Shown here one piece after another: positions 1 to 6,789 of a stretch of DNA of 6,789 bases. Source of the DNA: Planctomycetaceae bacterium (GTDB lineage Bacteria > Planctomycetota > Planctomycetia > Planctomycetales > Planctomycetaceae); contig JAGQQT010000224.1 in assembly GCA_020426065.1 (NCBI GenBank), positions 1 to 6,789 on the forward strand, in the 5' to 3' direction. The translations under genes and the position numbers were made by a program. Each line of letters opens with the position of its first letter. The first letter of the stretch is position 1. The notes beneath the pieces are model-generated. The model was not told the origin of the DNA and ran no database searches. It saw only the letters and a list, made by a program, of their open reading frames with translations.

Positions 1-21
1 TGGTCGGTTCTTAGCCGACCA
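1..21. repeat. Perfect 7-bp hairpin at the left edge, possible terminator remnant
   Basis: TGGTCGG (1-7) and CCGACCA (15-21) are exact reverse complements around the loop TTCTTAG. In RNA a U-G and a U-A pair could extend the stem. No T-tract follows on the + strand, and the window edge hides the other side, so it is only a possible terminator of an upstream gene. Nothing else between 22 and 201 could be assigned. Confidence 0.3.
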
Positions 22-201
22 ATCCTTCGGACTCAAATGACATGCTAGAAATATGCTGGAATAGTGTTCAGGCTGACACGCCAATATTTGCTACTCACAC
101 TCGCCCGAGGTAGATCCGTTTAATTCCGTTCGCAGAGTGTCTTGCTCGCAGTGAACAAATCCTTCAATTCTGGGGCTGAGGCTTCACATGTCCGGTGTGA
201 A

Positions 202-229
202 TTGCAGCGGTCCATGGTGGATCTATAAT
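202..229 (+). promoter_or_regulatory. Candidate sigma70-type promoter of uvrA
   Basis: TATAAT at 224-229 matches the consensus -10 hexamer exactly. A weak -35 candidate, TTGCAG (202-207), lies 16 bases upstream and keeps only the TTG of TTGACA. There is no TGn extended -10. Transcription would start near 235-237, giving a leader of about 46-49 bases before ATG 283. Known LexA boxes of the enterobacterial type (CTGT-N8-ACAG) or Bacillus type (GAAC-N4-GTTC) were not found in 1-282. SOS control is therefore not supported, although planctomycete operators could differ. Confidence 0.5.
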
Positions 230-260
230 CAGCAGGGGTCGCAGCCCGGTTGAGGTTTCT

Positions 261-278
261 GGACGGAAAAGAACGGAA
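261..278 (+). promoter_or_regulatory. Weak purine-rich ribosome-binding region before ATG 283
   Basis: The stretch GGACGGAAAAGAACGGAA lies just before the ATG and is almost entirely purine, but has no clear GGAGG core. A GAGG at 252-255 is too far from ATG 283 (about 27 bases) and lies after the alternative TTG at 250, so it supports neither start well. The start at 283 therefore rests on protein conservation more than on this site. Confidence 0.35.
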
Positions 279-282
279 TTCG

Positions 283-3180
283 ATGGCTAAAAATGAGATC
301 GTCATTCGGGGAGCACGGGAACACAACCTGCAGGATGTTTCGGTTACGCTGCCGAAAAACAAGCTGATTGTCATGACCGGAGTGAGCGGCTCGGGCAAGA
401 GTTCGCTGGCTTTTGATACCCTTTATGCGGAAGGCCAGCGGCGTTATATCGAATCGCTTTCCACCTACGCCCGGCAGTTTCTGGGTCAGCTTCCCAAGCC
501 GAATGTGGACATGATTTCCGGTCTGGCTCCCTGCATTTCGATTCAGCAGAAGGTGACCGGTCGCAATCCCCGCAGCACCGTTGGCACGATTACGGAAATC
601 TATGACTACCTGCGCATACTGTTTGCCCGGGTGGGACAGGGCTACTGTTATGTTTCCGGGTTGCCCATTCAGGCCCAGTCGACCGATCAGATTGTGGAAA
701 CGCTGCTGACCTCTCCATCGAAAACCAGGCTGCAGATTCTGGCGCCCCTGGTGCAGCAGCAGAAAGGGGAGTTTCGGGATCTGTTTGAAGACCTGCGTAA
801 AAAAGGACTCCTGCAGGCCCGGATTGATGGTGAGTTGTATTCACTGAGTGATCCTCCCGCTCTCAAGAAAAACTACAAGCACACGATTGATGTGATTGTG
901 GGTGAGTTGCAGATTGGCCGGGATGGGCGGACCACTCTGGTGGAGCTGGTAGAACAGGCACTGAAACTTGCGAGTGGGCGATTGCTGGCCATTATCAGTG
1001 AGCCCAAATCCGAACCGCGTGAAAAACTGATGAGTGCCCAGTATTCCTGTCCCGAGAGCGGCATGAGTTATGATCCGCCCTCGCCGCAGCTGTTCAGTTT
1101 CAACAGTCCGATTGGAATGTGCCCAGACTGCAACGGGCTGGGAGAGCGGTTTGATTTTGATGTCGAACGCATCGTAACCGAGCCGGGGAAATCGATCAGC
1201 CGGGGAGCAATTCCCCTGATTGGATCGTTCGGGAAAATCGGCAAGTCCAAAAAGAACCGTTATCGGGGAGCCGCCCGGATTATCGAAGGCCGCCTGGGGC
1301 TCGCAGAAGGTTCGCTGCTCAAAACCGCCTGGAAGAAGCTGCCGGAAGAAGCTCAGAAGCTTTATCTGCATGGGCTGGGAGATCAGGAATTCTACTCCGC
1401 CTCCACGTATGGACGCCGTTTTATTTCTCACTATGGCAAGTTCACGGGAATCATCGGCGAACTGCTGGAGAGTTATCGCGTTGCCAAAAATCCGATGCGG
1501 AAACGGCAACTCGAAAAATACATGGACACCACGCTCTGTTCGAGCTGCATGGGAACCCGGCTCAATCAGCAGGCCCGTCATGTGAAGATTACCTCGACAG
1601 ATAAAACCTTCTGCGGTGGACATCGGAAACATGAGTTGAGCATTGTCGAAGTGTGTGAACTGACAATTGCCGAAGCGAGCCTGTTTTTTGAGTCCCTGGC
1701 GCTGGATAAAACGCAGGCCCTGATTGCCGAGGACGCGCTGAAGGAGATCCGGGGTCGTCTCGGTTTTCTCATGCAGTGCGGACTTGGTTACCTCACACTG
1801 GCCCGCACCGCTCCCACACTTTCCGGGGGCGAGAGTCAGCGGATTCGCCTCGCCGGACAGATTGGCAGTGGATTGTCGGGCATTGTTTACATTCTGGATG
1901 AACCCTCGATCGGCCTGCATCCGCGCGATAACGACCTGCTGCTCGACAGCCTGCTCAACCTCAAGAATATGGGGAACACCGTTGTTGTAGTTGAGCATGA
2001 TGAAGTGACCATGAAGGCGGCTGATTACATTGTCGATTTTGGTCCGGGTCCAGGGCATCGGGGTGGTGAGATTGTTGCCCGGGGGTCACTGGCTGATATC
2101 AAAAAATGCGAGCGGAGTGTTACTGGTCAGTTCCTGTCCGGCAAAGATGAGATTGCCGTTCCCACTCAACGCAGGTCGACGGGTGAGAAACGAATTACTC
2201 TCAAGGGAGTTCGGCACAACAACCTCAAACAGATTGATGTCGATATCCCGCTGGGCTGTTTTGTCTGCGTGACCGGGGTGAGTGGTTCCGGCAAGAGTTC
2301 CCTGACGAATGACGTGCTGTGGCAGATTCTGAACCGCGATGTCAACGGCGGGAATGGAACGCCCGGAGACTTTGACAGTGTGGTCGGGCTCGATCTGATC
2401 GACAAAGCGATTGATATCGATCAGAGTCCGATCGGACGCACCCCCCGTTCCAACCCCGCCACTTACGTGAAAGTCTTTGATCTGATTCGGGATCTGTTCA
2501 CACAACTCCCGGCATCAAAACTGCGTGGCTATAAACCGGGACGTTTCAGCTTCAATGTGGCCGACGGACGTTGCGAAGCGTGTGAAGGTCATGGTGCGAA
2601 TAAACTCGATATGGATTTTCTGGCGGACATGTGGGTGACCTGCCCCGTGTGTGAAGGAAAACGGTTTCGTCAGGAAACTCTCGAAATTGATTTCAAGGGT
2701 CACACGATTGCCGATATTCTCGACCTGGAAATTGGCGATGCGATTCCTATTTTCGAGAATCATCCCAAGATTTCCCGACACCTGCAGGCGCTGCATGATG
2801 TCGGCCTGGATTATCTGAAACTGGGCCAGCCCTCACCCACACTCTCGGGCGGCGAAGCTCAGCGTGTGAAACTGGCGCGGGAACTCGGCAAGCGTTCCAC
2901 CGGCAAAACACTTTACCTGCTGGATGAACCGACAACAGGACTGCATTTCCACGATGTGAAAAAACTGCTCGAAGTGCTGCATCAGTTTTGTGATCAGGGA
3001 AATACGGTTGTTGTGATTGAACATCATCTGGATGTCATCAAAACGGCAGACTGGGTGATCGATCTCGGGCCGGACGGGGGCGATGGTGGTGGCCAAGTGG
3101 TGGTGGAAGGAACTCCGGAAACCGTGGCAGCCGAACCGCGATCCTTTACCGGACAGTCATTGCGGGATTTGCTGCCTGGA
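283..3180 (+). other. UvrA unit 1 (residues 1-966)
   Basis: This is a complete UvrA, close to the canonical sequence. ATPase domain I has Walker [10 protein letters not shown] (33-41), followed by the family blocks [13 protein letters not shown] and [16 protein letters not shown]. The UvrB-contact segment (about 131-245) keeps KGEF (161-164), RIDGE (180-184) and KKNYKH (195-200). Zinc module 1 reads C256-x2-S259-x20-C280-x2-C283, so one cysteine is missing. The insertion domain that contacts DNA covers roughly 290-410 and has a lysine-rich patch, [14 protein letters not shown] further CxxC pair, C419/C422, opens the signature region. ATPase domain II has Walker A at 665-673, the conserved [15 protein letters not shown] block (713-727) and an intact zinc module C764-x2-C767-x19-C787-x2-C790. 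All ATPase motifs are intact, so I infer an active unit and the more likely UvrB-loading half. Confidence 0.93.
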
Positions 3181-6100
3181 CTCAAGGAAAAGAAAACCAG
3201 GAAAAAAGCAGCTAAACCGTTACGCCCGGTCATGACGACTTCCCCCGCAGAGCTGAAAAAGATTTCCCGGCAGATCACGATTCGGGGAGCCCGGCAGCAC
3301 AACCTGCAGGATGTGGATGTGGCAATTCCGCGGAACCGGATCAATGTGTTCTCCGGTCCGAGTGGTTCCGGCAAAACTTCGCTGGCGATGGATACGCTTT
3401 ATGCGGAAGGCCAGAGACGCTACGTGGAATCGCTCTCTGCCTATGCCCGGCAGTTTCTCGGGCAGATGCCTAAGCCGAAAGTCAGCCAGATTCAGGGGCT
3501 TTCGCCTTCGATTGCCATTGAACAGAAAACGGTCGGTTCCACTCCCCGTTCCACCGTCGGCACCGTGACGGAAATCTACGATTACCTCCGCGTGCTTTTT
3601 GCCCGCCTGGGACAGATGTATTGTCCAAAGTGTGAAGTGCCGGTGGTCCAGAAAACGGTGGATGATCTGGTCAATCAGATTTTGGAGCTTCCGGAAAAAA
3701 CCCGCGCCCTGATCAGCGCTCGCGTGGATCCTTTCAGTCGGGAAACGTTTGAAGAGTTATTCGAGAGTATTCGGAACCAGGGTTACTCGCGGGTTCGGAT
3801 TGATGGCGAAACGTATTCTCTGGAGGACTTGCCCAAACTGAGCGGGCGTCGGATTCCAGATATCGAAATCGTGATCGACCGGATCAGTATTTCCAGTTCG
3901 AAAGCGGATCGGGGCCGTATCGCCGAGTCAGTGGAAGTGGGACTTGGTGTGGGGCATGGCGAGATTCAACTCGTGATTGTCGATCCCGATCAGCCTGAAC
4001 CGAAGTGGATCTGCCATAAGTTGAGTGTGCTGTTTTCCTGTCCCGGTTGCGAACGCTCGTTTGAAACACTCGTTCCGCAGAATTTCTCCTTCAACAGCAG
4101 TCTGGGCTGGTGCACCTATTGTGAAGGACTGGGGATTGAGGAAGGAGTGAACCAGTCCGCGATTGTGGCCGATCCAACCCGCTCGCTGCGGGAAGGAGCC
4201 ATTTCGGTCTGGCCGAATCCCCTCCTGCATCCGCAGTTTCTCAAGTTTCTGGAAGGGCTTTCCAGGCAGTTTGAAATCCCGCTCGATATTCCGTTCGTGG
4301 AACTGACCCCGCGGCAGCAACGATTGCTCTATCATGGGTCTGAAGAATCGTTTGAAATCCCGGATCAGCCGGGGCTCAGGCTCACTTATCGCGGACTGTT
4401 TCCCACTCTGCACGAGGCCTCCCGGCTCAGCTATACCGCTCGACGGGCGTTGTATGATCAGCTGGGAGAGCAGGAGTGCTCGCATTGCCAGGGAAGCCGG
4501 TTGCGCGATGATGCGGCCCATGTGCGAATCGGCAAGCTGACGTTGCCACAGCTGTGCCGTCTGCCGCTGGATCGGACTTACGAATTCCTCAGTCAGCTGA
4601 AGTTGACCTCCGCCCAGAAGAAAGTGGCCAGCGACCTGCTGGAGGAAGTACAGCACCGGTTGAAGTTTCTGGTGGATGTCGGGCTGGAATATCTGAACCT
4701 GGATCGGGGGATGCCGACACTTTCGGGTGGAGAAAGCCAGCGGATTCGCCTGGCAGGTCAACTGGGGCGCTCTTTGACGGGTGTGCTCTACGTTCTGGAT
4801 GAGCCGACCATCGGGCTCCATCCTCGTGACAATCATCGACTGAACAAGGCGTTGAAGCAGTTGCGGGATCTGGGCAATACCGTGGTGCTGGTTGAGCACG
4901 ACCGGGACATCATTGAAGAGGCGGATAACATTTTTGATTTCGGTCCGGCCGCCGGTCGACTCGGAGGACAGATTGTTGCTCAGGGAACCCCTAAACAACT
5001 GGCCGGGAAGAAGAATTCACTGACCGGGAACTACCTGGCTCATCGTCTGGCCATTCCGGTGCCCTCCGCTCGACGGGAAGTGTTCTCGCCCGGACAGGAC
5101 CATTGGATCGAACTCCTCGGAGCACGGCATCACAACCTGCGGAATATCGATCTGCGAATTCCCTGCAATGCGTTGACCTGCATCACGGGAGTGTCCGGAT
5201 CCGGGAAAAGTTCGCTGATCATGGAAACGCTCGCCCGCGTGGCCCGCCGGCAGATTCATTATTCCAGTGAATCACCGGGACCATTTCGGGAAGTTCATGG
5301 ACTGGACAGTTTTCGAAAAGTGATCGTGGTCGACCAGCAGCCGATCGGAAATACGCCCGCTTCCTGTCCGGCGACTTATGTGGGCGTGTTTGATCATATC
5401 CGGGATCTGTTCAGTAAACTGCCGGAATCAAAACGGCAACGTTTCAAGTCGGGCCGGTTCAGTTTCAATGTTCCGGGAGGTCGCTGCGAAGAATGTGCGG
5501 GGCTGGGACAGAAGTGTATCGAGATGCATTTCCTGCCGGATGTCTGGGTCGAATGTCCCGGTTGTCGGGGGAAACGGTTTGATGCGTCCACGTTGTCGAT
5601 TGAATTTCGCGGGCACAACATTTCCGATGTCCTGGAAATGTCTGTGGGCCAGGCGGCGGATCTGTTTCACGATACCCCCCGCATCTTCGCGCCGCTCAAA
5701 GTGCTTTGTGAAATCGGGCTGGACTATCTCACGCTGGGGCAATCCGCTCCCACTCTTTCCGGAGGGGAGTCGCAACGGATCAAACTGGCTGCCGAACTCT
5801 CCAAACCAAACAGTGGGGAAACATTCTACATTCTCGATGAGCCAACCACCGGTCTGCACATTGATGACATCGCCAAACTGCTCAAGGTGGTCAACAGCCT
5901 CGTTGAGTACGGGAATACGGTGGTGATCGTCGAGCATAATCTCGATGTCATTAAAACGGCGGACTGGATTGTCGATATCGGACCGGAAGCGGGCATCGGC
6001 GGGGGTTGGATTGTGGCTGAGGGATCTCGGGAAGATGTGGTCGCCGAGGCCGCAGCACTTCTGGAGACGGAAAAGTATCTCGACCCCGCTCAAAAAATCC

Positions 6101-6660
6101 GGCATCGATCCTGGACCGGAGAACTGCTCCAGCCCCTGCTCAAGGCATCTCCCCGAGAAGACCGGGATGCAATTGATGTCCAGCAGCTCAAGCAAACCGC
6201 AAAGGAATCCGGCCAGCAGAAAAAGATCGGTAAGCAGCTTCCCTGGGAAGAGAACGGGAAAGAGTGGCATACCCAGAAAGCCAGCAAGCGGTCTCGCCAG
6301 AAATGGGACCAGGAGGCATTAGACGTGCTGCTGGAGTTCCTGGAAGACGATTGTGGTTTCGATCTGGATTACTCGAATCCCCGGGAAGTGCAGTTCGCAG
6401 ATCAGGTACTCGATGAGAACAAACCCGAAGACGTGCGGTTCTGCATCAAAACCGATCAGACAGACTCGCTGGTGGTAGAACTTCCTGTCCAGGGCGAAAT
6501 GGATGAGGAGTTTCTCGGGGGCTTTGCAACCATCCCCGGAGCCAGTTCCGTCCGCTTTTATGATGAAGGCTATATGGTCCTCGTCTTTCAACTGCAGTCC
6601 GTGGAACAGGTCGAGGCCATTGGAGGCATCCTGGATTTCATGGATGCGTTGACCAGTTGA
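283..6660 (+). CDS. uvrA: Tandem (double-length) UvrA, excinuclease ABC subunit A, with a C-terminal extension
   Basis: UvrA is the ATP-dependent DNA damage sensor of cytoplasmic nucleotide excision repair. It finds distorted DNA and loads UvrB, which then recruits the UvrC nuclease. The 2125-residue product contains two full UvrA units, so it has four ABC ATPase domains where normal UvrA has two. Walker A lysines are K39, K671, K1031 and K1642. LSGGE-Q signatures start at 513, 854, 1480 and 1825. Walker B DEP motifs are at 539, 881, 1506 and 1852, and H-loop histidines are H572, H914, H1539 and H1885. The start at ATG 283 gives [16 protein letters not shown], the usual UvrA N-terminus; an in-frame TTG at 250 would add 11 residues with no family match. 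The reading frame is unbroken and base use looks alike in both halves, so the fusion appears old and maintained. No neighbouring gene is visible, so the gene appears to be transcribed alone from its own promoter. Confidence 0.97.
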   Translation: MAKNEIVIRGAREHNLQDVSVTLPKNKLIVMTGVSGSGKSSLAFDTLYAEGQRRYIESLSTYARQFLGQLPKPNVDMISGLAPCISIQQKVTGRNPRSTVGTITEIYDYLRILFARVGQGYCYVSGLPIQAQSTDQIVETLLTSPSKTRLQILAPLVQQQKGEFRDLFEDLRKKGLLQARIDGELYSLSDPPALKKNYKHTIDVIVGELQIGRDGRTTLVELVEQALKLASGRLLAIISEPKSEPREKLMSAQYSCPESGMSYDPPSPQLFSFNSPIGMCPDCNGLGERFDFDVERIVTEPGKSISRGAIPLIGSFGKIGKSKKNRYRGAARIIEGRLGLAEGSLLKTAWKKLPEEAQKLYLHGLGDQEFYSASTYGRRFISHYGKFTGIIGELLESYRVAKNPMRKRQLEKYMDTTLCSSCMGTRLNQQARHVKITSTDKTFCGGHRKHELSIVEVCELTIAEASLFFESLALDKTQALIAEDALKEIRGRLGFLMQCGLGYLTLARTAPTLSGGESQRIRLAGQIGSGLSGIVYILDEPSIGLHPRDNDLLLDSLLNLKNMGNTVVVVEHDEVTMKAADYIVDFGPGPGHRGGEIVARGSLADIKKCERSVTGQFLSGKDEIAVPTQRRSTGEKRITLKGVRHNNLKQIDVDIPLGCFVCVTGVSGSGKSSLTNDVLWQILNRDVNGGNGTPGDFDSVVGLDLIDKAIDIDQSPIGRTPRSNPATYVKVFDLIRDLFTQLPASKLRGYKPGRFSFNVADGRCEACEGHGANKLDMDFLADMWVTCPVCEGKRFRQETLEIDFKGHTIADILDLEIGDAIPIFENHPKISRHLQALHDVGLDYLKLGQPSPTLSGGEAQRVKLARELGKRSTGKTLYLLDEPTTGLHFHDVKKLLEVLHQFCDQGNTVVVIEHHLDVIKTADWVIDLGPDGGDGGGQVVVEGTPETVAAEPRSFTGQSLRDLLPGLKEKKTRKKAAKPLRPVMTTSPAELKKISRQITIRGARQHNLQDVDVAIPRNRINVFSGPSGSGKTSLAMDTLYAEGQRRYVESLSAYARQFLGQMPKPKVSQIQGLSPSIAIEQKTVGSTPRSTVGTVTEIYDYLRVLFARLGQMYCPKCEVPVVQKTVDDLVNQILELPEKTRALISARVDPFSRETFEELFESIRNQGYSRVRIDGETYSLEDLPKLSGRRIPDIEIVIDRISISSSKADRGRIAESVEVGLGVGHGEIQLVIVDPDQPEPKWICHKLSVLFSCPGCERSFETLVPQNFSFNSSLGWCTYCEGLGIEEGVNQSAIVADPTRSLREGAISVWPNPLLHPQFLKFLEGLSRQFEIPLDIPFVELTPRQQRLLYHGSEESFEIPDQPGLRLTYRGLFPTLHEASRLSYTARRALYDQLGEQECSHCQGSRLRDDAAHVRIGKLTLPQLCRLPLDRTYEFLSQLKLTSAQKKVASDLLEEVQHRLKFLVDVGLEYLNLDRGMPTLSGGESQRIRLAGQLGRSLTGVLYVLDEPTIGLHPRDNHRLNKALKQLRDLGNTVVLVEHDRDIIEEADNIFDFGPAAGRLGGQIVAQGTPKQLAGKKNSLTGNYLAHRLAIPVPSARREVFSPGQDHWIELLGARHHNLRNIDLRIPCNALTCITGVSGSGKSSLIMETLARVARRQIHYSSESPGPFREVHGLDSFRKVIVVDQQPIGNTPASCPATYVGVFDHIRDLFSKLPESKRQRFKSGRFSFNVPGGRCEECAGLGQKCIEMHFLPDVWVECPGCRGKRFDASTLSIEFRGHNISDVLEMSVGQAADLFHDTPRIFAPLKVLCEIGLDYLTLGQSAPTLSGGESQRIKLAAELSKPNSGETFYILDEPTTGLHIDDIAKLLKVVNSLVEYGNTVVIVEHNLDVIKTADWIVDIGPEAGIGGGWIVAEGSREDVVAEAAALLETEKYLDPAQKIRHRSWTGELLQPLLKASPREDRDAIDVQQLKQTAKESGQQKKIGKQLPWEENGKEWHTQKASKRSRQKWDQEALDVLLEFLEDDCGFDLDYSNPREVQFADQVLDENKPEDVRFCIKTDQTDSLVVELPVQGEMDEEFLGGFATIPGASSVRFYDEGYMVLVFQLQSVEQVEAIGGILDFMDALTS
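3181..3270 (+). other. Basic inter-unit linker (residues 967-996)
   Basis: About 30 residues join the end of unit 1 (LRDLLPG) to the first strand of unit 2 ([10 protein letters not shown]). The first part is strongly basic ([12 protein letters not shown]) and the second is a short polar stretch ([13 protein letters not shown]). It has no recognisable domain and is probably flexible. A linker this short constrains how the two units can pack. It might also touch DNA, but that is inference from charge alone. Confidence 0.75.
3271..6150 (+). other. UvrA unit 2 (residues 997-1956), diverged copy
   Basis: This is a second complete UvrA, aligned with unit 1 at an offset of 992 codons near its start. 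Walker A of domain I is GPSGSGKTS (1025-1033), a variant of the usual GVSGSGKSS. Zinc module 1 is intact (C1253-x2-C1256-x20-C1277-x2-C1280), and CxxC pairs lie at C1114/C1117 and C1399/C1402. Domain II has Walker A at 1636-1644, zinc module C1735-x2-C1738-x19-C1758-x2-C1761, signature at 1825-1831 and Walker B at 1849-1854. Two segments are diverged. In the UvrB-contact region KGEF and KKNYKH are absent, although RIDGE (1172-1176) remains. The block after Walker A II reads [15 protein letters not shown]. Before its end the unit carries an extra helical stretch, about 1915-1942, compared with unit 1. ATP binding and zinc folding look preserved, while partner contacts may have changed. Confidence 0.92.
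6241..6657 (+). other. C-terminal extension of unknown function (residues 1987-2125)
   Basis: Canonical UvrA ends shortly after the [13 protein letters not shown] segment, here near residue 1953. A basic, polar linker (1957-1986) follows, then about 139 further residues. The extension begins with [11 protein letters not shown], a tryptophan-rich motif followed by a basic run ([11 protein letters not shown]). It then becomes strongly acidic ([13 protein letters not shown] and later stretches). The last third looks like alternating strands and helices ([17 protein letters not shown], then a final helix), which suggests a small folded alpha/beta domain. I have a loose memory of PWE-x-WHT-type tails on UvrA-like proteins of the PVC group, but I cannot name a family. 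It has no zinc motif, no transmembrane segment and no recognisable catalytic site. Possible roles are partner binding or dimer control; neither is shown. Confidence 0.8.
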
Positions 6661-6673
6661 ACACCAGACTGCG

Positions 6674-6715
6674 TCCCAAACCCTGAGAATTGGGAAATTC
6701 GGGCTGAAGGCCGAA
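6674..6715 (+). terminator. Two adjacent small hairpins after uvrA, weak terminator candidate
   Basis: TCCCAA (6674-6679) pairs with TTGGGA (6690-6695) around a 10-base loop. TTCGG (6698-6702) pairs with CCGAA (6711-6715) around 8 bases. They start 13 bases after the stop codon, the usual place for a terminator, but neither is followed by a run of T. Factor-independent termination is therefore doubtful. Confidence 0.25.
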
Positions 6716-6762
6716 CCCGGATTGTGCCGAAATTGTCCCAACAGGCAGGTGTCGCGGCAGCA

Positions 6763-6787
6763 TTCCGTTCGACAAAAACGGACGGAA
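6763..6787. repeat. Short inverted repeat at the right edge
   Basis: TTCCGT (6763-6768) is the reverse complement of ACGGAA (6782-6787). An alternative inner pairing is CCGTT (6765-6769) with AACGG (6777-6781). The two pairings exclude each other. It could belong to the control region or terminator of a neighbour beyond the window. No gene is visible in 6661-6789. Confidence 0.3.
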
Positions 6788-6789
6788 AT

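Larger units (their letters stand above)
122..280. repeat. 10-base inverted repeat flanking the promoter region
   Basis: AATTCCGTTC at 122-131 is the exact reverse complement of GAACGGAATT at 271-280, about 139 bases apart. The right arm sits directly before the start codon. A related direct copy, ATTCCGTTCG, occurs at 123-132 and again at 6762-6771 beyond the gene. The left arm lies upstream of the proposed transcription start, so an RNA leader hairpin would need a promoter further upstream. A protein-binding pair of sites is the other option, and chance is possible. Confidence 0.4.

Noticed and set aside
52..57. TATGCT as an upstream -10 element
   Set aside because: Only a partial match, with no suitable -35 at 16-18 bases; TATAAT at 224-229 is a far better candidate.
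100..109. CTCGCCCGAG near-palindrome as an operator
   Set aside because: Short, found once in the window and upstream of the proposed promoter; chance is a sufficient explanation.
250..282. Alternative TTG start at 250 adding 11 residues ([11 protein letters not shown])
   Set aside because: The added residues do not resemble a UvrA N-terminus, no ribosome-binding site precedes 250, and the leader from the TATAAT promoter would be only about 14 bases. ATG 283 gives the usual family start.
120..398. 92-codon - strand frame across the promoter region
   Set aside because: It overlaps the uvrA start and the conserved Walker A region in antisense and shows no family features.
841..2058. 405-codon open frame on the - strand
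   Set aside because: It lies wholly opposite the conserved UvrA reading frame and its product has no recognisable protein features. A similar open stretch opposite unit 2 (3928-4998) fits shared codon bias of the duplicated gene.
3100..3300. Possibility that two separate uvrA genes were joined by a missed stop or assembly error
   Set aside because: The frame continues through a plausible linker with no stop codon or start context, and double-length UvrA is known elsewhere. The two units are clearly diverged in DNA sequence, which argues against an assembly duplication.
3928..4998. 356-codon open frame on the - strand
   Set aside because: Shadow of UvrA unit 2 for the same reasons; no independent start signal or family motif was seen.
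5428..6270. 280-codon open frame on the - strand
   Set aside because: Antisense to the end of UvrA unit 2; its content is the reverse image of conserved ATPase motifs.
6319..6741. 140-codon - strand frame that reaches beyond the uvrA stop
   Set aside because: Most of it is opposite the C-terminal extension, and only its first part lies in the downstream region. No ribosome-binding site or protein family was recognised.

Overview
The window holds one very large gene on the + strand. It encodes a tandem-duplicated UvrA, the ATP-dependent damage sensor of bacterial nucleotide excision repair. The preferred start is ATG 283 and the TGA ends at 6660, giving 2125 residues, about twice the usual ~940-residue UvrA. 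Two complete UvrA units lie in the same reading frame with no stop or frameshift between them. A C-terminal extension of about 140 residues follows that is not part of canonical UvrA. The rest of the window is flanking DNA: 282 bases upstream and 129 downstream.

Layout: 1-282 is intergenic, with a perfect 7-bp hairpin at the left edge, a TATAAT -10 element at 224-229 and a weak purine-rich leader before the ATG. 283-3180 is UvrA unit 1 (residues 1-966). 3181-3270 is a lysine/arginine-rich linker (967-996). 3271-6150 is UvrA unit 2 (997-1956). 6151-6240 is a second hydrophilic linker. 6241-6657 is the C-terminal extension (1987-2125). 6661-6789 has only short inverted repeats and no gene.

All four ATPase sites keep Walker A, ABC signature, Walker B and H-loop, so the chain could act as a covalently joined UvrA dimer, or as half of a larger assembly. 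The two units are not equivalent. Unit 1 keeps the usual UvrB-contact segment and the conserved [15 protein letters not shown] loop, but has lost one cysteine of its first zinc module. Unit 2 keeps that zinc module but is degenerate in the UvrB-contact segment and in the [10 protein letters not shown] loop. This suggests division of labour between the units.

Organism: a moderately GC-rich bacterium. Double-length UvrA is, from memory, known in Chlamydiae and other members of the PVC group. A Planctomycetota source is my best guess from protein style and base composition; it is not proven by the sequence. No mobile element, RNA gene or CRISPR array was seen. The 'exciting' content is the asymmetric duplicated repair ATPase and its unexplained tail.
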